A DNA stretch of 64,000 nucleotides from Hanleya hanleyi (lineage: Eukaryota; Mollusca; Polyplacophora; Lepidopleurida; Hanleyidae). Below, piece after piece: positions 58,618 to 64,000 of the stretch (position 1 is the first letter of the stretch; every line of letters starts with the position of its first letter). Both the position numbers and the translations under genes were made by a program. The notes below the pieces were generated by a model. That model was given only the letters and a program-made list of their open reading frames with translations, was not told where the DNA came from and did no database searches. The stretch lies in NCBI GenBank assembly GCA_036873755.1, contig JAVTVY010018780.1:1-64000 (forward strand), written 5' to 3'.

Positions 58618-60277
58618 CTATTGGAAGTTAAATGTGCAATTATTGAAGACTGTTCCGCTAAAAAGACTGCTATAATTTCGAGAAGACGTTGCTGTAAGAG
58701 AAGTGGAACTCGATTGAGAGACTGACTGGGGTTGTGGCATTTGAGAAGGAGAATGTGATGGCGGGATTGTTACATTTTCATTACAAACGGATTGAACGTG
58801 AACTGGATTTTCTGCGACTTGAGACTGGGACTGAGAGCGGGAATTACCCTGAAGAATTTGTGACACCTGTTTTTGCCCAGAATGGTCAAGTTTATTGTCG
58901 TATTCTTGGATACTTGCGAGTGATTTATGACCAGTGATTTGCATCACTTTATGAGGAGCAACGCCAGATTTTACCAGAGTTTGAACCGTGGTTTTCCTGA
59001 CTGAGTGGTTCGTGATACGACCAGACAAACCCGCTGCTTTAGCTGCATTTTTCATTAACTCTCCCAAGCGATGTTCCCCCATTGGAGTGGGGTAATACCA
59101 GATTTGGGATTCTGGACCAAGCCGTTTCTCTGGTATGGGTGTGAGATAGAAGGGGCTATCAGCTGTTTTTCTGCATTCTGGTCTGGCCATAGAGTACAGC
59201 TTGAAGAAGGCCACGGGGTTGTGCGAGTCATCACAGCCGGTCGGGGCGTACAGGCGCGGGGGTATCAGGCGAGAATCATCGCGGTAGCTGCCATCCCGAG
59301 TCTTGCTGTCTCGCTCGGCCCATTCCAAAAACTTTGCTCCGTCAACGTCCTGACCAAGTGTGATATCACCAAAACGAAGTTTTCTATGTTCATCACGTCC
59401 TCTAAAGCCAAATATTTTACCAAAAAAATAAAAAAAGGGAAAATTGAAGACTCTGTGGAGAAGGTGATCCGAGCTGCTTAGCTTCAAACAGCCTAGTTTC
59501 CTCTTCAGAAAAAAGTGACTGAGCTGCGTTGGACTTCCGACCCTTGCCTTTCTTCTTCAAGTCCATTTTCTAGGACTTGAAGGCCTCATTTGATTTGTGG
59601 AACTCCCTGGAGCGAAGGGATACGGCATAGCCAGTGTCCTTGAGATGTCTGAATGAAAAAAAAATCACCGTAAGAGATTTTTTCTTTCTAATCTATTTAA
59701 TTTTAACCTAGTTTGAGTTTAAAGTTTAATTTTATTGCGAGATGTATATGACCTGGCTGATAATGTTGTATCCGTCTTAAATTTAAAAGCAGTCCAGTTT
59801 GTAACTAAACTATTGTGGATATAAGCTCGTTGGCTGTGTTTTTTTATTTTTTTCTATTTTCAATGAATGTGCACGGCCGTAGTTACCTCTCAACGCTGTT
59901 CTTTATAGCTTCAAGGGAACACGGCTCGTACTCGCTGCCATCTTTTTTCTTAATTCCGATGAACATTTCCGTTAGATATTCATTTAGATGGGGAGGGCTT
60001 ATATTTTCAATCAACCGTGGTTCCCGTCGATTTTCCCACAGCCATCTCTGAACATTTTTGACGTCGCGATTTGTGCTTGTAACTGTGTTCTTCTTCTTTT
60101 GTGAATCAATAAAAGCACAGACACGTCTGTTACTAATGCGTCTCTACTAGTACTTGGAACTGGTTCAAGACTTTCTAAAGCTCCACTTAACTCTGTGTCA
60201 AATAGTGGCTCACACAGTTCTAAAAATTCAGCATCTGTCATCAAATCATCAAAATCGTCAGCTGTGACGGTAGCCAT
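58618..60277 (-). pseudogene. Crypton-type tyrosine recombinase (DUF3504-like), one intron, decayed
   Basis: Reading down: ATG 60277 (MATVTADDFDDLMTDAEFLE), a frameshift near 60150, then NVQRWLWEN and EYLTEMFIGIKKKDGSEYEP. A GT-AG intron follows at 59886-59649 in matching phase, then LKDTGYAVSLRSREFHK. An in-frame TAG near 59573, and a shift at the T7-A-T7 run (59422-59436), lead into the 58618-59487 frame. That frame holds box I FGFRGRDEH, HSVR, GHKS and Tyr in IQEYD (residues 29, 161, 164, 187 and 196 from 59487). These are the catalytic R, H, R, H and Y of tyrosine recombinases; the layout is that of Crypton transposons and Crypton-derived ZMYM/QRICH1-type proteins. It ends in a Ser/Gln-rich tail and FNNCTFNF. 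The homopolymer shift could be a sequencing error; the TAG and N-terminal shift are harder to dismiss. Confidence 0.8.
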
Positions 60278-60420
60278 GTTTGCTGTCGTCTGCTTGTTTA
60301 CAAACAAAAAGTAGTCCGGCGTGTGTGTGTGACGTCAGTGACATCAGAAAAATCTGTATCCAATATGAGAAAAAATATTGGACAGTTGTCGTTTATACAT
60401 AATATAGTAGGCAGTGGACA
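60278..60420 (-). promoter_or_regulatory. Possible promoter of the recombinase gene with CRE
   Basis: TGACGTCA at 60330-60337, a consensus ATF/CREB site, lies 53 bases upstream of the ATG, next to a GT run. No TATA box is visible. Inference from position only. Confidence 0.4.
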
Positions 60421-61363
60421 GTTAGGTGTATAATAAGTAGGTTTATTGTTTTGATGAGAAATTTAAGCCGTTCGACGTCGGGCATCACAGGTTCTTGTTG
60501 AGTAACTTGGTATGAAATGTGATACATACATGGCGAATGGTTACTATTATGCAGATAATCTGGGAGCTAGGATCGGGTTTCTGTGAAATTGTTCAACACA
60601 TCGGCAGGAAAAGTTTCATCTGTACCATGACTTTCTATGGCTATCGAGGGTATCAGCCGGGATGGTTGTACAGTTGCAAAGTTTCTTCCATGGCGGACGA
60701 TAAGTCTCACTACAGACATTCGTTTTACTTTACCGAAAGTGCATTTTAAACGCCATAGTATGTTTGTTATTGGTCTAATCTGCCTAAACTCTATCATATA
60801 TTAATCATTAATTATAGAAGCGTTACATATTATCAACATTTGTTTCTGTACTCAGATTCTATGGCGTCACTTGAGAACCATATCTAAATGTCAACGGATA
60901 AAACTGCTCCCGTTTGAAAAAGAGGTAGGTGTATTCGTATTGCCATATCTCTCTTATTAATGAACCAGTCCATATAGAAATGATAAATTATTGTTCGGTA
61001 TTACCTCGAGAAGTTTTTTAATACAAAGGATCGTGGCTGTATTAAAGTCATATGGTGTAATTCGGTGTGATGTTCAAATGCAATTTGAACAGAAAAATAT
61101 ATTCCCGTGAAAAAAGGTTATGTGTGATTGAACTGTCATATATTTCTTCATAAAATTTACAATTTAGCATATATGTAAGTAAACCTTTCCAAAATGGAGG
61201 TGTGTTGCTATATTCTTATTACCGACTCAAATATGTCTAACCATATATATCGTATATAGATATATATCTTTGACAGTGTTTTAGTTAGTACATTTAATTT
61301 TGTCTTCAAACCGCATGATCTATTCGAATTTCAGTTGCACACAACTCTGTCTTTAAAAGGGGA
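60421..61363. other. No gene recognised
   Basis: Two overlapping open frames on opposite strands near 60519-60797 show no motif. AT-rich elsewhere. Confidence 0.45.
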
Positions 61364-61367
61364 TTAA

Positions 61368-61934
61368 CCCTATCTGGCCTGAGCTTTTTTGAGACGCATC
61401 CTGGCCTGGGGAGGGGGGGGGGGCGAAATAGGGCCCACCCCTAATTATTTTTCTGACCCCTTGAGCTAGGGAGATTAAACTTACCACACCATACCCTTGG
61501 GTCGACCTCTAACAAGATGGCTGCTTTGATGACGTTACAGTGACGTTACTTTTAAAAAGACGGCATTTTTGGTCGATTTTTCGTTCAGATTTTTCGATTG
61601 TTTTATTTATGCAATTTCTCCGCAAAAACTGCATGATAAATTAGTAAATATTAATGTGATGTGAAATAGAATAGTTTGCGTCCACTTTTCATCGCGGAAA
61701 AGCAGAAATTTTTAAGAAATATGACAAAAAATCATTTCCTGGTACCCACGTGGTCGCCATCTTGAATTTTCCCACGATCCTCTGCTCGGGGGGTCATGCA
61801 AATAGGCTCAAAATGACCCCAATATGATAAACGAAAAGGTCACGGAGTTTCACCTCTCCATTTTTTGTCGTTTCGGACATAGTACAGAAAGTTTGGTAGG
61901 GGGGCCACCCCCCCCCCCCGCAGGCCAGGTAGGG
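61368..61934. mobile_element. piggyBac-type MITE with TTAA flanks
   Basis: TTAA at 61364-61367 and 61935-61938 bound CCCTATCTGGCCTG and its counterpart CAGGCCAGGTAGGG. TTAA duplications and ends starting CCC are typical of piggyBac-like elements (established knowledge). G-runs and C-runs lie just inside the ends. No transposase. Confidence 0.85.
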
Positions 61935-61938
61935 TTAA

Positions 61939-62605
61939 GTGTAAATGATCAGCCACATATTTCTCAATGATCCGGAATTTCTAAAATGCATCATTTTTTA
62001 CTCAGCAAAGCAAAGTTATATAATAGCGAGGTATGTGGCCGTTTTTCACTTCTATGACGCCATCTATGAACCATATTCAAATATCAAATCGAAAACGTAC
62101 TCGTGGCTGGTAAACAGCGATTTTGAATAATAATGATAAAACAAGCCAATGCATCATCACCCACTAACACAAGAAGATGTTTTAATACAGATGTTACAAT
62201 ATTTATTGGACGAGATTTGTCTGTATGTGTTCATGCAAACATCATGATATGTGCAGTGTAACATGTGCGTACGGTTTCCATATTAATTTTGACCAATAAT
62301 GAGCAAGACCATGACACCTTTGAAAATTTTCTCTGCGTTTCATGCTTTTGCCCCAACTCTCTCCGCGACTTGACAAGAATATTTGAATCAGACACTGGAG
62401 ATTGGTGTACGATAATGATGTATAGACGCCAGATAACAATCGATGCCACTCGAGTTGTCCTGTATATAAATATAAATTATTTTCCAAGCCATTTCTCCGG
62501 AAGAATTCTCGGTCAGCCTCTCTGAATAATTTGTTAGTTGTCATATAGAACCCATCATAAATTCTAGTTCAGTAGTAAAGTGATCAAGTGCTTAACTTTT
62601 AAGAA
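61939..62605. other. No gene recognised
   Basis: Short overlapping frames on both strands at 62231-62544 without motifs. Confidence 0.45.
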
Positions 62606-62815
62606 TTTCCCTCAGTGGAGACAGCCCATTCTCGGAAGGATTTCCCTCAGTGGAGACAGCCCATTCTCGGAAGGATTTCCCTCAGTGGAGACAGCCCATT
62701 CTCGGAAGGATTTTCCTCAGTGGAGACAGCCCATTCTCGGAATGATTTCCCTCAGCGGAGACAGCCCATTCTCGGAAGGATTTCCCTCAATGGAGACAGC
62801 TCATTCTCGGAAGGT
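62606..62815. repeat. Minisatellite, six 35-bp units
   Basis: Units start with CTCAGTGGAGACAGCCCATT at 62611, 62646, 62681, 62716, 62751 and 62786. The first three are identical, and later units carry single substitutions. Because 35 is not a multiple of 3 and the unit has no stop in the forward frames, the array reads as a 35-residue protein repeat in any frame. Confidence 0.95.
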
Positions 62816-62819
62816 GTCC

Positions 62820-62872
62820 GTAGCAAGCGTCAGATCCGTCATTTTATATTCAGTCATCGTCCATAATAAAAT
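62820..62872 (-). mobile_element. Possible degenerate PLE terminus
   Basis: GCAAGCGTCAGATCCGTCAT and CAGTCATCGTCCAT resemble the terminal ACAAGCGTCTAGTCCGTCAT ... CAGCCGTCGTCCAT block in the same spacing. Short and diverged. Confidence 0.5.
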
Positions 62873-63265
62873 GTAGAGGTTTGTTAATGCTCGTTGGAAC
62901 TGAACTATTGTTACATGTTGATGGGGTTCGTTACCTTTCGTTTGCCTGAAGTCATCCGATATATCCCAAAACAGTCGACAGCTGCCTCCAAACCGTTGAC
63001 AACAGCTAAAATTTGAGCTATCTGACGGATAAATTCAAATTTACACCTGATTGTCAGCCTACGTACACTTTTTGATTAGACTCTTATCCCATCTTTTAAC
63101 ATGTGAATTTGACATATTTCTATTGCCAAAAATCGGCATGTTGAAAAGCCTATTTGTTGTCTAATTTCCTTCAGTAATACACACAGTAAAAATATAAACA
63201 AAGAAATTAAATGTTCACCATGCTAATTGTTTTTCTAAGATAGCATGTTGAGTGCATATTTTTGA
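62873..63265. other. No gene recognised
   Basis: Nothing recognisable between the two minisatellites. Confidence 0.5.
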
Positions 63266-63643
63266 CTGAACCCTAATCTCGCATGTTACTTCCTAGAATC
63301 TCTCATACTGAACCCTAATCTCGCATGTTACTTCCTAGAATCTCTCATACTGAACCCTAATCTCGCATGTTACTTCCTAGAATCTCTCATACTGAACCCT
63401 AATCTCGCATGTTACTTCCTAGAATCTCTCATACTGAACCCTAATCTCGCATGTTACTTCCTAGAATCTCTCATACTGAACCCTAATCTAGCATGTTACT
63501 TCCTAGAATCTCTCATACTGAACCCTAATCTCGCATGTTACTTCCTAGAATCTCTCATACTGAACCCTAATCTCGCATGTTACTTCCTAGAATCTCTCAT
63601 ACTGAACCCTAATCTCGCATGTTACTTCCTAGAATCTCTCATT
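63266..63643. repeat. Minisatellite, nine 42-bp units
   Basis: Units start with CTGAACCCTAATCTCGCATG at 63266, 63308, 63350, 63392, 63434, 63476, 63518, 63560 and 63602. All are identical except one substitution in unit six (TCTAGC for TCTCGC). Non-coding. Confidence 0.95.
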
Positions 63644-64000
63644 GGTACGCAAATGATCTATTTAAAGATCAACATAGTCAAAATGTATGAATTTTTGGAT
63701 ATTCCATTTTTTCGAGTATTATTTCAATACAAGACTGTTCGAGCTTAACCATCGACTTGTTTGCGTGTGAAAGGTAATGAACCCGCTTAATGTGGAACTA
63801 TGTTTTGGATATCGATACTCGGTAAAGCGTAGATACTGGTGTTATGAAAGCGATTCTCTCCTGCCAAATATTTCGCCATCGGGTCAATAACATTTTCGGA
63901 CATCTACCTGAGAACACCGAAGGGTATCTTTTCGTTCGTGGTAGAAATGTCCGTGGTAAAAATACAGAGTTTACGTTTATATTATCTGACACATGCGTAT
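63644..64000. other. No gene recognised
   Basis: A minus-strand frame at 63798-63992 has no motif. The window ends here. Confidence 0.5.

Noticed and set aside
59071..59481. 136-codon plus-strand frame
   Set aside because: It is antisense to the tyrosine recombinase frame, which has the recognisable motifs.
62606..63643. Clustered repeats that could be mistaken for a CRISPR array
   Set aside because: Units are directly contiguous without spacers, and the DNA is eukaryotic.

Overview
This is eukaryotic, AT-rich invertebrate DNA with no bacterial gene organisation. It is almost entirely layered transposable elements. A mollusc is the most likely source (inference): the LINE 3' end (TGCTGAAT...GACGTTAAACC followed by a CT-rich microsatellite) is of a kind I associate with mollusc genomes, and the Gmr1-like LTR element, Penelope-type reverse transcriptases and Polinton remnants fit a marine lophotrochozoan. 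I see no intact single-copy host gene, no rRNA, no tRNA and no CRISPR array. The nearest thing to a gene is a decayed tyrosine recombinase of the Crypton/DUF3504 type at 58618-60277 on the minus strand.

Layout. 1-16 kb holds old fragments: Penelope-like (PLE) 3' tails (294-512, 9541-9727, 10086-10240), three copies of an RNase H-bearing LINE (4396-5640, 5756-6110, 12823-15030), a 1.7-kb TIR element with TTA target duplications (6488-8185), a scrambled Ty3/gypsy element (11780-12410, 15455-15845), a MITE (12484-12818) and a near-perfect foldback element (13359-14015). 17-22.5 kb holds three PLE copies in the same orientation: 17353-18572 inside a LINE, degenerate 18818-19736, and the longest at about 20430-22484. 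The longest is preceded by a TATA box and a C2H2 zinc-finger reading frame.

23.1-51.4 kb is a head-to-tail array of three copies of a large repeat. Copies 1 and 3 retain parts of a Polinton/Maverick-type packaging ATPase (Walker A at 26007, Walker B at 26243) between inverted arms of about 1.4 kb. Copy 1 was invaded by a full-length Gmr1-like Ty3/gypsy retrotransposon (27056-32835) whose integrase lies upstream of RT-RNase H. Copy 2 carries the same insertion, truncated, joined at its left to a second TTA-duplicating TIR element (36411-38879). Copy 3 has the empty target site (49347-49350). PLE fragments are nested throughout, and several of their insertion sites can be read against an empty paralogous site.

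51.4-64 kb holds a LINE 3' end, CTCGA-rich repeats, a PLE fragment, divergent PLE-like tails, a 118-bp hairpin, the tyrosine recombinase pseudogene, a TTAA-flanked piggyBac-type MITE (61368-61934) and two minisatellites (35-bp and 42-bp units).

The elements do not form a cooperating pathway. What the window offers is a readable order of events: Polinton-type unit, then Gmr1 insertion, then tandem duplication, then TIR-element recombination and PLE insertions. It also holds a PLE family with an unusual 3' end that deserves proper classification.
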